Positions 9,418 to 20,868 are shown, counted from the first letter of the stretch. The stretch is 64,000 bases of DNA from Prorocentrum cordatum (GCA_963575745.1 CAUYUJ010009402.1:383645-447644); one strand, 5' to 3'. Numbers and translations: made by a program. The notes: generated by a model from the sequence alone, not told the origin.

Positions 9418-9570
9418 TTACCCAAGACGGCCCCAGAGAGTTCCAAGACGGCCCAGGATGGCCCCGAGAGTCCCCCCGCACGCTCTCCAAATCGTGACCC
9501 TGGTCGTTTGGGCCAGCCGTGGCTGGCAGCAGAGAGGCCCAAGGGGCCCCAAGAAGGCTTCGAGAGGCGG
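9418..9570 (+). repeat. AAGACGGCCC-type short repeat block
   Basis: Several imperfect copies of CCAAGACGGCCCCAGAGAG-like units appear here. The same motif dominates 58,003-58,980 and 60,500-60,990 and appears reverse-complemented at 59,630-60,010. This is an old, simple G/C-rich repeat family, and no protein frame is conserved across copies. Confidence 0.6.
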
Positions 9571-10432
9571 CCACGCGCAGAGGGGGTATGGGGGAGGGGG
9601 GGAAGGCTTCTCCTAGAAGCACCCCTGCTTCTTAGAAGACGCGGGCATTGTCTGCAGGAATAAGGCCTGCGCGTTCGACGAAGCAGCCTCCTTCTGAGAA
9701 CCAGAGCGTGAATTACCTACCCCGCTTTCGCTTCCAGGCAAAACCAAGTCATACCACGCGCCTCCTCGTCAAGCGACCTGACCAGTACAGGCCGTAGTTT
9801 GGTATCGTTTGGTATCTCTTGGAAGCGAGGGTGGTCAAAAGCGAGGTAGGTTTGTATTCCCCCTAAAGAACCTCCCCCCCTCCCCCTAACCCCCCTCTTG
9901 CGCGCCGCCGCAGAGGCCTCCAGGAAGCACGCAATGGGGCCTTCGAGAGACGAGTCCTCTTCAAGAGGCCCCCCAGAAGCCTCCTCAGCCAGATATAGGC
10001 CTCCTCCTCCTCCTCCTCCTCCTCCTGCATCAAAAAGGCAGCCAACCAGTCCCGAACGGCATCCCGGCGCCCTCCCCGCGCGGCCAGGCTGGCGATGAGG
10101 TGTGCCGTCGCGCGGCAGGTGTGGGGGGGTGTACCGCCTCTCCCTTCTCCGAAAGGGGATGGACGTGGCCCGAAACTCCACCGCCGCTACGCTCAAAACC
10201 TTGACGTGATAAGGTCCTGTTTGGCCGGAGGGGCTCGGTGTTCCGCGTGTGCTTCCGGGGGTCTTCCCTCAGCGACTCTGGGGCGCCTTGGCACTTCTGG
10301 GGCCAACGAAGACCTCGTTCCTGACACGAAGTTCCTCGTGGGTCATCTTGCATGCCTCGGCGGCGAACGTCATGTGTGCGTCTGCCCTCACACCTTGGAA
10401 TGCTCTCGGTCATTGGTATCTCCATGGGGCCC
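9571..10432. other. Gene-free stretch
   Basis: No recognisable domain. A (CCT)n tract lies at 10,004-10,026. The minus-strand ORFs at 9,717-10,196 are biased by C/G runs and are not supported. Confidence 0.45.
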
Positions 10433-10532
10433 GAGGAGGAGGAGGAGGAGGAGGAGGAGGAGGAGGAGGAGGAGGAGGAGGAGGGCGAGGAGGAGGAGGA
10501 GGAGGAGGAGGAGGAGGAGGAGGAGGAGGATG
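10433..10532. repeat. (GGA)n microsatellite
   Basis: About 33 nearly uniform GAG/GGA triplets, with one GGGCGA interruption near 10,484. Confidence 0.97.
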
Positions 10533-10703
10533 GGCCCCTGGCGAAGGCCCGTGCTGTTGACCACAGCTCGCGTGGCTGTGTCCCGACCGCGGGAGACAGA
10601 TGGGCCAGCCGGGCCCCGACGGCAAATGACCATCCGCGCGCTCTCCGAGATCTCGGAGGCCTTCCGCCCCCCTGCCCATCCTTCAAAGGGCCCAGCGCGG
10701 GTC

Positions 10704-11210
10704 CCTCCTCCTCCTCCTCCTCCTCCTCCTCCTCCTCGTCCTCCTCGTCCTCCTCGTCGTCCTCCTCCCCCTCCTCCTCGCCCTCCCCCTCCCGTCCTCG
10801 TCGTCGTCCTCCTCCTCCTCCTCGTCTTCCTCCTCCTCCTCTCCTCCTCCTCTCCTCCTCGCCCTCCTCCTCCTCCTCCTCCTCGTCGTCCTCCTCCCCC
10901 TCCTCCTCGCCCATCTCCTCGTCGTCCTCCTCGTCGTCGTCGTCGTCTCCTCCTCCTGGGCCCCCTTCTCCTCTTCCTCCTCCTCCTCCTCCTCCTCCTC
11001 CTCGTCCTCCTCCTCCTCCCCCTCCTCCTCGTCGTCCTCCTCCTCCTCCTCCTTCTCGCCCTCCTCCTCGTCGTCCTCCTTCTCTTCCTCGTCCTCGTCC
11101 TCCTCCTCCTCCTCTTCCTCGTCCTCCTCCTCCTCCTCCTCCTCCTTCTCGTCCTCCTCCTCGTCCTCCTCCTCCTCCTCGCCCTCCTCCTCGTCCTCCT
11201 CCTCCCTCAA
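10704..11210. repeat. (TCC)n microsatellite, about 500 bp, immediately upstream of LINE-B
   Basis: An imperfect TCC array with frequent TCG, CTC and CCT variants is open in every frame. It ends about 120 bp before LINE-B ORF1, so it may lie in the 5-prime UTR of the element or mark its insertion point. Confidence 0.95.
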
Positions 11211-11333
11211 GCAACTGGGGCCCGAATTTTTTGGGCCTGCCTCTGTGCCGTCCCGAGGCGCTTGAGGTTCCGTCTCCCAGCGGGAGACGACTAAATCAGA
11301 GGCAATCTCCCGCATCCCTCGGCGCCCTCAGCC

Positions 11334-12479
11334 ATGGCGCCGCCACATCGTCGCGGAGGCTGGTCTGCTGTGGGCCCTCCTCCTTGGCGAGATTCTGATG
11401 CGAATGGCTACTGGAAGTGCTGCGCCTGTGGCTGCGGCAAGAACCTGGCCCGCTACTGGTTCTGCAAGCAGTGCCACGGCAAGCGCAAGGAGGTGGAGGC
11501 AGCGGCGCCCCCGGCGCCCAGTGGAGCCTGGGCAGCCCCCTGGGTCGACTGGGACAAGTGGGCTGCCAACGGGGCCACGTCGACGGCCCTGCCTGTCGGC
11601 CTCCAGGGAGGCACCAGCCCCCCGCCTGTGGCAGGCGACGAGGACAAGCTGTCCGAGGAGGAGCTGCTGCAGTTCATCTCCCTCCACAAGAAGATGGGCA
11701 ACTCGTCCGCCGCCACGGCCCTCCAGCATCGGCTCGACAAGCGCAAGGTCGGCGATGCTCCTGTGCCGCTGCAGGCTCAGGCGTACCAGGTCGACCGACA
11801 CATCAAGCAGCTCGAGAAGAAGCTTCAGCATGACCTGGACCAGTACGCTAAGTGGCAGAACTGGCTCCAGGACAAGAAGGAATCCATCGGTTCTCTTCGT
11901 CGTGAGCTGGCCGCTGAGGTTGGCAAGTACCAGTCTTTGGTGGAGCAGCTGCGATCTCAGGTTTGTCCTCCACCAGCGGCCCAGCCGAAGGCTCGAGTGT
12001 CCCTCCAGGACCTGCTGTCGGGTGAGTGCGACTTTCTGGATATGTCCAACATGGAGGAGGTTTTTGGCATCGACAGCTCGGTGTATGAGGTGCAGGAGGC
12101 CGACGCCAAGGAGCTGGAGAAGCGCACGTCGCAGCTCAAGGAGGTCATCCAGGCATCGGCACGCCAGCTGTTCGGAGAGGCGAAGAAGAAGTTCGACGAG
12201 CTCAAGAAGGCCCATGCAGCCCACGTCGGCAAGCTGGGCAAGAAGCGTAAGGTCGGTGCTGAAGGAGCGGCTGCAGCAGCGGCTCCTGGAGACGTCGGCG
12301 GGGGCACCCAGCCTGAGGCGGCGCCGCCCTCGAGCGGAGCAGGCGATGGGTCCTCCTCTGCAGCGTCGTCGGGGGCGCCACCATCTGCGTCGGCCTCGGC
12401 TTCAGCTACGGATCTCCTCGGTGCTGCAGATCGACTTCTCGGTCCTCTGGCAGAAGGAGGCCCCCCTGCCAGCGCCTAG
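11334..12479 (+). CDS. LINE-B ORF1: RanBP2-type zinc finger and coiled-coil protein
   Basis: 381 codons from ATG to TAG. Residues 27-47 give W-x-C-x2-C-x4-N-x6-C-x2-C (W27, C29, C32, N37, C44, C47), the RanBP2-type zinc-finger pattern, here embedded in extra cysteines. A long charged helical region follows (about 100-205 and 240-300, rich in Leu, Lys, Gln and Glu) that should form coiled coil. Then come a basic LGKKRKVG stretch that could act as a nuclear signal and an Ala/Ser/Gly-rich tail. By analogy with LINE ORF1 proteins it would bind element RNA and multimerise. Its position just before ORF2 supports this. The ATG is the first in the frame and fits the start of the zinc-finger domain. 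Confidence 0.8.
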   Translation: MAPPHRRGGWSAVGPPPWRDSDANGYWKCCACGCGKNLARYWFCKQCHGKRKEVEAAAPPAPSGAWAAPWVDWDKWAANGATSTALPVGLQGGTSPPPVAGDEDKLSEEELLQFISLHKKMGNSSAATALQHRLDKRKVGDAPVPLQAQAYQVDRHIKQLEKKLQHDLDQYAKWQNWLQDKKESIGSLRRELAAEVGKYQSLVEQLRSQVCPPPAAQPKARVSLQDLLSGECDFLDMSNMEEVFGIDSSVYEVQEADAKELEKRTSQLKEVIQASARQLFGEAKKKFDELKKAHAAHVGKLGKKRKVGAEGAAAAAAPGDVGGGTQPEAAPPSSGAGDGSSSAASSGAPPSASASASATDLLGAADRLLGPLAEGGPPASA

Positions 12480-12480
12480 C

Positions 12481-14529
12481 TGGCAGGGGGGACATGACGC
12501 GCGTGCTGAAGGTAGCCCAGCGGCTGCCATTCCCTCATCCCCGCTGGAGCTCGACCAGGTTTCGAAATCAAGTTGGTCAAAATCGACTGGGAGTACCTGG
12601 TCATCGGCGGTGACTTCAGGGTCGACGGGTGAGGCCTTCCACCAGACGGGTGGGGCCAGCTCTGAGGCATCTGCTGTCGCATCCAGATTTTTTAGGTTGC
12701 CTCCAGGAGGCGGCTTACCTTCCGACCCCTCGAAGTTTTTATCTGTGCCCCCCTGCCCTGATTGCACGTTCCAGTTGTCGATTGAAACGGTGAACTGTAC
12801 GAGTTGGTCTTCCATTGAGGCGTGGCTTGTAACCACGCCTGCAAACATCGTTCTCGTGCAAGAGCACCACATCGTATCGGACGACGACGTAGCCAAGGCA
12901 GGACAATGGGCGCTGAAGAGGGGTTGGAAATCTCGTTTCAATCCTGCTGTCAGAACCGCTGCAGGAGGCACCTCTGGAGGTGTCGCAATTTTGGTCCGCT
13001 CCTTCCTGGGCTTCCACGATCCCGAGTTCGGCCCGATCGTCGTCCCGTCCAGGGCTATGAGTGGAATCGTCCAGGTGCCAGGGGCCGTTACGGTTTTGGT
13101 CTCATCGGTTTACTTGTACGACAGCGAAGAACTTACAAGCAGAAATCTCGACATACTGGCGGCCGTCTCGGCCAGGCACTCGCTCTACGAGGGTCCTAAT
13201 GTGATAGGCGGCGACTTCAATATGATTCCAGATGTCCTGGTTTCCTCGGGAGTCCCTGGGTATCTGAAGGCGAATGTTATATATCCTGATATTGGCACCT
13301 GTTCTAGTACTGGGGGTTTACGAGTCCTGGACTATTTTGTGCTATCGTCAGGTTTTACCCGTTGCATTCAGGAAGTCACCGCCGCCCTCGATAGCGACAT
13401 CAAGACGCACACGCCCGTGCGCATTCTCTTCCACCCGCAGTTGGCTGAGCTCAAGGCCCTCACTTTCCTCCGACCGCCGAAGTTGCCTGCGGAGTGCCCG
13501 ATTGGCCCCGCGCCGTGCACGGAGAATCACGCCCGCGTTTTGGACTGCGCCCGTGAAGGGCGAGAACTTATCCAGAGGCGCGAGTCCAGAGCAAAAACCC
13601 AGAAGCACCTCGACATTCTTTACCGAGTTTGGGCTGATGCTGCTGGGTGGGAGCTATCCAGGGTCCTTCAGACGGAGCTCATGATTTGGGGCTCCCGCGG
13701 ACGTCGGCCTCGTTTGGCCTGGGTTTCGGCTCTGGATAAAGATTCGCGTCCCCCGACTCGGGATCCTGGTCTTGTTGCTGGCAGGTGGTTGTCCAGGACT
13801 ACGAGATTCATTTTGGGGGCTTACGACTCTGGAGATTCTGGAGCGTTTAAGCGTTATAGGGCCCACTTTCTGGATCCCCCTCCTCATGTTCAACGTGCTT
13901 GGGAAGGGTTTCAAGAAGATTATCGCCTTGGGTGCGAACTCCTCCATGGTTTTCAGGATGTTTGTGAAGACGGGTTACGTATTCGAGAGTTTCACGCTCA
14001 ACTTGAACCTGGATTAGCAGAGTATGCTAAGTCTTCCTCACAGCGTTCGTTAAAAGAGTGGCGTAGCTGGCTTTTGGACGGTGTCGACAAAGGGGGAAAG
14101 AGCGCCCACCGCTGGACTCGCGAGCTGAAGCCCTGGGTTGCCACGACCACGCTGTCGGCCGACGGGCTGGTTCTCTCGGACCCCATGTCCCTCCTGAAGT
14201 CGGAAGGGGAGCGTTTCGGGGCTCTCTTGGAGTCGGCCTCGCACCCGCCCGAGGATCAGGAGCCCCTCGAGTTCTTGGAGCCTTTGGAAGTTCTCTCGGC
14301 GGACGACCTGATAGCTGTGAGTAAGACTTATGCTTTAGGCACGGCTTACAGCTTCGATGGGTTTCACATGAGGCATTTCGCCCTTATGCATCCCGACTTG
14401 CTGGCTGCCGTCAGCACCATGTTTTCGATGATGGAGGCCGCCAGTCTGTTGCCCCACCCTGCCCAGGTGCTGCTCGCGTCATTGCTTCCGAAGCCAGCAG
14501 GAGGCTATCGCCCGATAGGGCTTTTTTTT
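12481..14529 (+). CDS. LINE-B ORF2, part 1: AP endonuclease and N-terminal RT
   Basis: This frame is open from within ORF1, so the start is uncertain. Protein-like sequence begins near 12,650 and no ATG is obvious, so translation may use reinitiation or frameshifting from ORF1. Endonuclease motifs are VLVQEHH (about 12,850-12,868), IGGDFN (13,204-13,221), LDYFVLSS, and a THTPV motif with the expected His at 13,408-13,410. A linker follows, then the RT entry LLPKPAGGYRPIGL, which stops matching at 14,522-14,529. After this the same frame becomes nonsense and stops at 14,691. The product would nick target DNA to start target-primed reverse transcription. Confidence 0.8.
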
Positions 14530-17255
14530 CGGCACTCTACAGGCTGCGGGCTCGCGCTCGGTGCCCCTACGCAGAGCGGTGGGAAGCCGAACATCAGCGT
14601 CTTTATTTGGCATCTGGTTCGTTCAATTCTGCCTCGGATGTGGTGTATCGTCAGGAAGTTAAGAGCGAACATATCGTCGGTCGGGGGATGAGCTGCTGTA
14701 AAGTCTTATGGGACCTATATAAGTTCTACGAAACGATTCGGCTTCCAAAGCTCCTCGGCCGTTGCCAGTTGCTCGATTTCCCGATGCAGATTGCCAGAGT
14801 ATCCTATAGGGCTTATCGTGGGGCTCGTTTTATATCCTTAGGAGGTCTTCTTCATGGGCCTCACTTTGCCACGCATGGGGTGGTTGCTGGGTGTAGCATT
14901 GCGACTACGTACGTCAGGGTTTACATCATCCCTACTGTGGATCTCGTCAGGCTCCCCAAGCAGGTCTCCTTAGACATTTATATCGACGACTATGGGCTGT
15001 CGAGTTCGGGGACTTCGAAATCGGTCGCGTCGTCTTTGAAACGGGCCTCGGTGGACCTCCTGGTGGCCCTGGAGACCGATATGGAGGCTACCATTTCTAC
15101 CGATAAGGCGGCATTAGTTGCTTCGCACGCCGATGTAGGCCAGGAGATGAAGGTGTTTCTTGGAGCGTACGGCGGCCCCTCGGCGGACGCCAGCTCTGCC
15201 ATCAACCTTGGGGTCGACGACGGTGCTGGCAAGGCCCGGCGCACCAAAGGACGGGGTAGGAAGGTTCAGGCTAGACAGGCTCAGTTTAGAGCACGCTGCA
15301 GACGGGTGCGGAAAGCTCGTCAAGCTCTTGGCCGACACACCCGCAGGATTTTTGTTTCAGGGCCGCTGGCATCAGTTACTTATGGTTCTGAGGTTTACGG
15401 AGTTTCTGATTATGAATTGGGAATGTTACGTTCTGGTTTTGGGAAGTCTGTCAAATCTTCGGCTGGGTCCAGGTCCCTTACTTCGTTGTGTATTCTGAGA
15501 GGGGACCCAGTTTACCATGCTGCTATTTCTCCGATTGCCAGGTATTCCAGGGAATTGTGGGACGCCCAGGTTCAGCAGACTCCCTTTGCTCTAGGCTTCG
15601 CGGGGCTACGCGACGCCTGGGCCCAGACGTGGGCCAACCCGCCAGCTGCGTGGCGGCAGGTGCGGGGCCCCATAGGTGCTATGTTTCTGTCCCTCAAGCG
15701 CATTGGCTGGAGCATGCCCAGCTACGCGCAGATGACGAACGGCCTTGGCGCCACCTTCTCTCTCACGACCTCCTCCCTCAGATTGATCAAGAACCTTCTG
15801 CGGGAAGCTGTCATTCGTCAACTGTGCAGGCTGTCAGGCGAGAAGCTCGGTGTTGGTGCCAGGCTATGTTGCGATTCTGTGATTCGCGACCTCAGCAGCT
15901 CGAAATTCACGCCGTTCGAGAAAGGTTCGATCAGAGCCAATGTCTGCGGGGCCTGCTGGACCAAGGAGCGTGCAACCCAGTGTGGGTATCAACTCCAGGA
16001 CACGTGCTGCGCTTTGTGCGGCGGGCCCTCGGACTCGATTTTCCAGAGGCTTTGGGTGTGTCCTTATCCTGAGGCCGCGGAGCTCAGACAGGAGTTTGTA
16101 GATCCCGATGTTTTGCAGGCGGCCAATGAGATCGATCCTGCTTCGTGTTCCATGGAGGATTGGATTTTGTTCACCAAGGGCCTCTTCCCACATCCTGGGG
16201 ACCTTCACCCCCGTCCTGTTCCTGAATGTGCTCCAGAGTTTCGATGGGAGGTTGATCAAGAACATGAAGATGAGCAACTGTTTTCTGGTTCCTATGTTTT
16301 CATGGATGGTTCTTGTCAGAAGCACGTAGTGAAAGAATTAAGCAGGGCAGGGTGGGGCATAGCGGTTTTCGATTCCCAGCAAGTTTTGAAGCTCAGAGCT
16401 TGGTCCCCTTTGTGGGATCGGTTTCCTCAGACCCCTCAGGCGGCCGAGTTCGGGGCTCTTGCGTACTCTAGTCTTTGCCTCACCGACCCTGCTCCAGGGT
16501 ACACAGACGGTCTGAATGTTTGTAGGGCCTTCCAGTTCGACCGTTCTAAGAAGCTGTCGTACAAGAGGCCCTACTCGGGCCTCATGATTAATGTTCTGGG
16601 GACCCGTTTTTCCGATTTGCGCAAGGTGAAGGCCCATGTGGCCGAGTCGGACGATCTTTCCCCCGAAGAGCGTTTCTTTAAAATCGGGAATGATGAGGCT
16701 GATAGATCAGCCAAGCTTGGGGCCGCTGCTCACCCCAGGTGTTCTAATGAGCAGCAGACAAAGTTGGACTGGCAGCTCAAGGTGTCGCGCACAGTCTCGC
16801 GCCTTGCTGCCAAAATTCTTGTTTCTTGGCCCCGTCTGGACCTCTCGGACGTTCCCTTCATTGCTCCTCCTCGTCCTCACCGCCTTGGGGCGGAGGTGCC
16901 CGAGGGAGAACATGTCTGGGCCTGGGTCAAGTCTTTTTGGAGGTGCAATCGTTGTCTCAGATTTCGCAGGCAAGCTGCGCGCCCCTCGATCGAGGGATGC
17001 GGAGGAGACCTGCCTTTTGTAGCCCGTTCGGTCATTGAACGGGGTCATTCGTGTCTGGCGCTCGAATGCTCGAACGATCAGATCTTAATTATATGCACCC
17101 GCTGCAAAGCGTTTTCGACCCTCGGACAGTTTAAGCAGCTCCGCCATGAGTGCACCCGCCCACTCGCCAAGGCAGCGGAGTATTGGTCCAGGGTCAAGCG
17201 CGGCTGGCACCCGAAGGAAAGAATTCGGGTGGAGTCAATCCCCATCAGGGAATAA
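14529..17255 (+). CDS. LINE-B ORF2, part 2: RT core, zinc knuckle and RNase H
   Basis: This continues part 1 in another frame. Adding one T (or removing two) at the eight-T run 14,522-14,529 joins YRPIGLF to SALYRLRARARCPY, a normal RT region. RT motif A is LWDLYKFYETI (Asp at 14,712-14,714), motif B GVVAGCSIATTY, and motif C YIDDYG (catalytic Asp pair at 14,985-14,990). A Cys-rich segment follows (CCALCGG...RLWVCP). RNase H shows YVFMDGS (Asp 16,305), AAEFGAL (Glu 16,446), YTDGLNV (Asp 16,506), then KAHV and GNDEADRSAK (Asp 16,701). The C-terminus has CNRC and CTRC pairs near 16,950 and 17,100. All RNase H acidic residues are present. Confidence 0.85.
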   Translation, partial: SALYRLRARARCPYAERWEAEHQRLYLASGSFNSASDVVYRQEVKSEHIVGRGMSCCKVLWDLYKFYETIRLPKLLGRCQLLDFPMQIARVSYRAYRGARFISLGGLLHGPHFATHGVVAGCSIATTYVRVYIIPTVDLVRLPKQVSLDIYIDDYGLSSSGTSKSVASSLKRASVDLLVALETDMEATISTDKAALVASHADVGQEMKVFLGAYGGPSADASSAINLGVDDGAGKARRTKGRGRKVQARQAQFRARCRRVRKARQALGRHTRRIFVSGPLASVTYGSEVYGVSDYELGMLRSGFGKSVKSSAGSRSLTSLCILRGDPVYHAAISPIARYSRELWDAQVQQTPFALGFAGLRDAWAQTWANPPAAWRQVRGPIGAMFLSLKRIGWSMPSYAQMTNGLGATFSLTTSSLRLIKNLLREAVIRQLCRLSGEKLGVGARLCCDSVIRDLSSSKFTPFEKGSIRANVCGACWTKERATQCGYQLQDTCCALCGGPSDSIFQRLWVCPYPEAAELRQEFVDPDVLQAANEIDPASCSMEDWILFTKGLFPHPGDLHPRPVPECAPEFRWEVDQEHEDEQLFSGSYVFMDGSCQKHVVKELSRAGWGIAVFDSQQVLKLRAWSPLWDRFPQTPQAAEFGALAYSSLCLTDPAPGYTDGLNVCRAFQFDRSKKLSYKRPYSGLMINVLGTRFSDLRKVKAHVAESDDLSPEERFFKIGNDEADRSAKLGAAAHPRCSNEQQTKLDWQLKVSRTVSRLAAKILVSWPRLDLSDVPFIAPPRPHRLGAEVPEGEHVWAWVKSFWRCNRCLRFRRQAARPSIEGCGGDLPFVARSVIERGHSCLALECSNDQILIICTRCKAFSTLGQFKQLRHECTRPLAKAAEYWSRVKRGWHPKERIRVESIPIRE

Positions 17256-18057
17256 GGCTGGTGGCTGGCAGGGCGCTCGTCAAAAACTCGTCCTCCTCCT
17301 CCCCCTGCTCCTCGTCTGGAGGAGTATTCAAATTCTACCCACCATGTCTTCAAATTCCTCACCGCTGTGTTCATCATCTTGTTATGCCATGTGTTTGTTT
17401 TCCCATCTCTTCCTTTATACTCACGCTGCCTGTTCAGCCACTCTGAGCCTGGGCGGGCCCACCTGCATTCCCATTTCTCTTTGCCAATCTTTTTCTCACG
17501 CTTGCTGGCAGCTGCGCTGAGGCCGCATCGCCTAAGTCGGTCGTCTCATGTTGCACCATCCAGTGGTTCCCGGGCCCCCCCAGGGGGGCCCAGGAGGCTC
17601 CCAGAGGCATAGAAGGCGCACGAACACCCAGATCCCTGATCTCGACCTCATGACTTGTTCCAATCCGCGGGCCAGTTTTGAGGGCCCTCCTGAGGGGCAG
17701 TGGATTGACAGTTTTGATTCGGTGGGGGGGAGACAGACCCCCCAAAACAAAAATTGTGTCAATCCGCGGGTCCAGGAGCCCTCGACCCCTTCCACCGAGG
17801 ATCATTTTCGTGTCAAGTTTTGATGGCCCCGAGGTCCAGACGGGTCCCAGGGGCTGGGCACGGCGAAACGTTCCCGTTTTTTTACATGTTTTTTATGTTT
17901 TTTTTTATTTCTTTCTAATTTTGGTCAAGGCGTCTGAGGTCTGGGATGGCGGGGTCGGGTCTCGCTTCCGCGCGTGTCCCGTTTCGGTGCGTCCTGCCCA
18001 GCGTTTTTCCGAGGCGGCCCTGGCCGTGGCGACGCGAGGCCTCCTGGAGGCCCACAG
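17256..18057. other. LINE-B 3-prime flank; hairpin and T-rich tract
   Basis: No gene seen. An imperfect inverted repeat at about 17,699-17,772 pairs GGATTGACA...GGGGGG with CCCCCC...TGTCAATCC. A T-rich tract lies at about 17,876-17,918. Part of this stretch may be the element 3-prime UTR, but its end cannot be placed. Confidence 0.45.
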
Positions 18058-18103
18058 CGGTCGCCGCCGCCGTCGCCGTCGCCGCCGCCGTCGTCGCCGC
18101 CGC

Positions 18104-18177
<74 letters not shown>

Positions 18178-18180
18178 ATG
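18058..18180. repeat. (CGC/CGT)n microsatellite
   Basis: Forty triplets of CGC and CGT, open in all frames as poly-Arg, poly-Val/Ala and poly-Ser/Pro. Confidence 0.95.
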
Positions 18181-18787
18181 CTCGCTGCCGGCGCGGCGCG
18201 CGCGCCGAGGCGCTGCCCCCCGAGGCCGCCGGCCGCGTGGGCTGGCTCAGCGGCGGGCCGTACGTGCTGCCAGGCCTGGGGCTGGCGGTCGCAGGCGCGC
18301 CTCGGCGCCGCCTATCCTCAGCGGGCCTCGTCGCCGTCGCTGCGGCTGCTGCCGCGGGGGGCGCCCCGAGGGCCCCTCGCCGGGGGGGGGGGCCTCGGGG
18401 CTCCCGAGGGGTCCCCGAGGGGCCTCGGGAGCCTTCGGCGAGGGCTCTGGGAGCTCGGCCGGCCCGCGCAGTCCCGCAGATGGGCCCCGTTTCCAGCAGA
18501 GGGGCCCCGTCGGAGCCCGAGGCCCCGAGGCCCCTCGCGGGGCCGCCAGGGACACCTGAACCCGCCGGGCCACGGGTGTCCCTGGCGCCCCCCGGTGTGC
18601 CACGGTGCCCCTGTAGGCACGGGTGCACACGGAGAGGTGTGCATCGGGGTGTCATCGGGTGCTGCCAGGGGTGTCCCTGGCCCAGGGCGTCTCCAGGAGT
18701 TCCAGGGGGTCGGCGTCTCCAAGATGGAGCGAGAAGTTGGGGACACCTTGGGCCATGGCCACTTCTGGCAGCATCCGATCGCTGACG
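18181..18787. other. Very GC-rich gene-free stretch
   Basis: Three overlapping plus-strand ORFs and several minus-strand ORFs are all Ala/Gly/Arg/Pro-rich, as expected from composition alone. No domain was recognised. Confidence 0.5.
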
Positions 18788-18803
18788 TCGCTGACGTCTC
18801 TGA

Positions 18804-18838
<35 letters not shown>

Positions 18839-19113
18839 TCGAGGTGGAGGAGCAGCAATAGGAGGTGGATGAGGAGGTGGAGGGAGGGAGGGGAGGGATT
18901 GAGAGAGGAAGAAAGAGGAGAGATGACAAGGAGAAGAACGAGGCGGGGGATGAAGGATGGGAGAAGGTCGGAGGAAGGTAATGAGGAGGATGAGGAGGAG
19001 GAGGTGGAGAAAGTGGAGGAGGAGAAGGAGGCGGAGGAGGGTGTGGCGGAGGAAGAGGAGGAGAAGAAAGAGGGGAGAGGATGGAGGAGTGGGCTGAAGA
19101 GGAGGAGGAGGAG
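18788..19113. repeat. (CGT)n then GGA-rich low-complexity DNA
   Basis: CGT/CGTCAT triplets (18,788-18,845) are followed by an imperfect GGA/GAA purine tract to about 19,113, which runs into the GAC array. Confidence 0.9.
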
Positions 19114-19413
19114 GGTCGTCGTCGTTTTCGTCGTCATCGATCACGACCACGACAAAGTCACGACGCCGACGACGGCGACGACGACGATGGCGGCGACGAC
19201 GACGACCACGATATCGATGACGACGATCACGGTGACGACGACGACGATGCCGGTAACGATGACGACGACGATGACGATGACGGCAGAGACGACGACGACA
19301 ACGACCACGACCACGGCCACGACCACGACCAATACGACGAAGACGACGACGATGCCGAGGACGCTGACGACGGTGACGACCACGACGACGACGGCGATGA
19401 TGACGACGACGGT

Positions 19414-19452
<39 letters not shown>

Positions 19453-20745
19453 CACGACCACGACATGACCATGGCGACGACGACGACGGCGGCGGCGACG
19501 GCGACGACGTCGACGACGACGACGGTGACAACGATGACGACGACGGCGACGACGGTGACGATCACGACAACGCGACGACAACGACGACGACGGTAACGAT
19601 CACGTCGACGACGACGGCGACGGTGACGATTACCACGACCACGACGACGACGACGACGACGGTGATGACGACGACGGCGTCGATGACGACGACGGCGATA
19701 GCGATCACGACGACGGCGACGTCGACAACGGTCACGATTACCACGACAACGATGACGACTTCGATGACGACAGTGGCGACGAAGACCGACTTCGACCACG
19801 ACGACAACCACGACGATGGCCACGACGACGACGGTGACGGTGACGCTGACGACGACGATGACGACGACGGTGGCGACGACGACGACGACGACGACGGTTA
19901 CGACGACCGCGACCACGACCAAAATCGCGACCACAACGACGACGACGATGACAACGGTGACGACGACGACGACGGCGGCGGCGACGGCGACGACGACGAC
20001 CATGACTACGACCACGACTACGGCGACGACGCCGACGACGACGACGACGACCACGGTGACGATCACCACGACGACTGCGACGAGGATGACGACTTGAACG
20101 ACGACGGTGCTGATCACGACGACGGCGACCACGGTGTCGCTCACCACTACGACCACGATCACGACGACGACGACGAAGACGGTGACGACGACGACGGCGG
20201 CAGCGACGACTACGACGTCCACGACCACGACCACGACGGCGACGGCGACCACGACCGCGACCACGACCACGACCACGACCACGACAACGACGACGACGAA
20301 GATGGCGACGACGGTGACGACGACGGTGACGACGACGGTGACGACGACGACCACGACGACGACGACGTCGACGACGACGACCGTGACAACGATGACGACG
20401 ACGGCGGCGACGGTGACGATCACGACGGCGACAGCGACAACGACGACAACGGTAACGAGCACGTTGACGACGACGGCGACGGTAATGATCACGCCGACGA
20501 CGACGGCGACGGTGACGATTACAACGACCACGACGACGACGACGACGGAGATGACGACGACGGCGTCGATGACGACGACCACAACAACGACCACGACCAC
20601 GATCACGACCACGATCACGTTCACGACAACGACGACGACGAAGATGGCGACGACGGTGACGACGACGACGTCGACGACGACGACGACCACGACCACGACC
20701 ACGACCGCGACCACGACCACGACCACGGCGACGGCGACCACGACC

Positions 20746-20780
<35 letters not shown>

Positions 20781-20835
20781 GAAGACGGCGACGACGATGA
20801 TAACGACGGTGACGACCACGACGTCGACGACGACG

Positions 20836-20868
<33 letters not shown>

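Larger units (their letters stand above)
11334..17255 (+). mobile_element. LINE-B: two-ORF non-LTR retrotransposon with RNase H
   Basis: The plus-strand element is about 5.9 kb from the ORF1 ATG to the ORF2 stop. ORF1 has a zinc finger and coiled coil. ORF2 has AP endonuclease, reverse transcriptase and RNase H domains plus C-terminal Cys-rich motifs. ORF2 follows ORF1 almost at once. The only clear lesion is a frameshift at an eight-T run inside the RT domain. Domain order and motifs differ from LINE-A, so the window holds two separate LINE lineages. No poly(A) tail or target-site duplication was identified. Confidence 0.88.

Noticed and set aside
10030-11398. Arg/Glu-rich, Pro-rich and Ser-rich ORFs of 300-400 codons on both strands
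   Set aside because: These are translations of the GGA/TCC microsatellites; none extends into a recognisable domain.
17974-18861. Three overlapping ORFs of about 280-295 codons in GC-rich DNA
   Set aside because: All three frames are equally open and Ala/Gly/Pro/Arg-rich; there is no domain and no frame preference.
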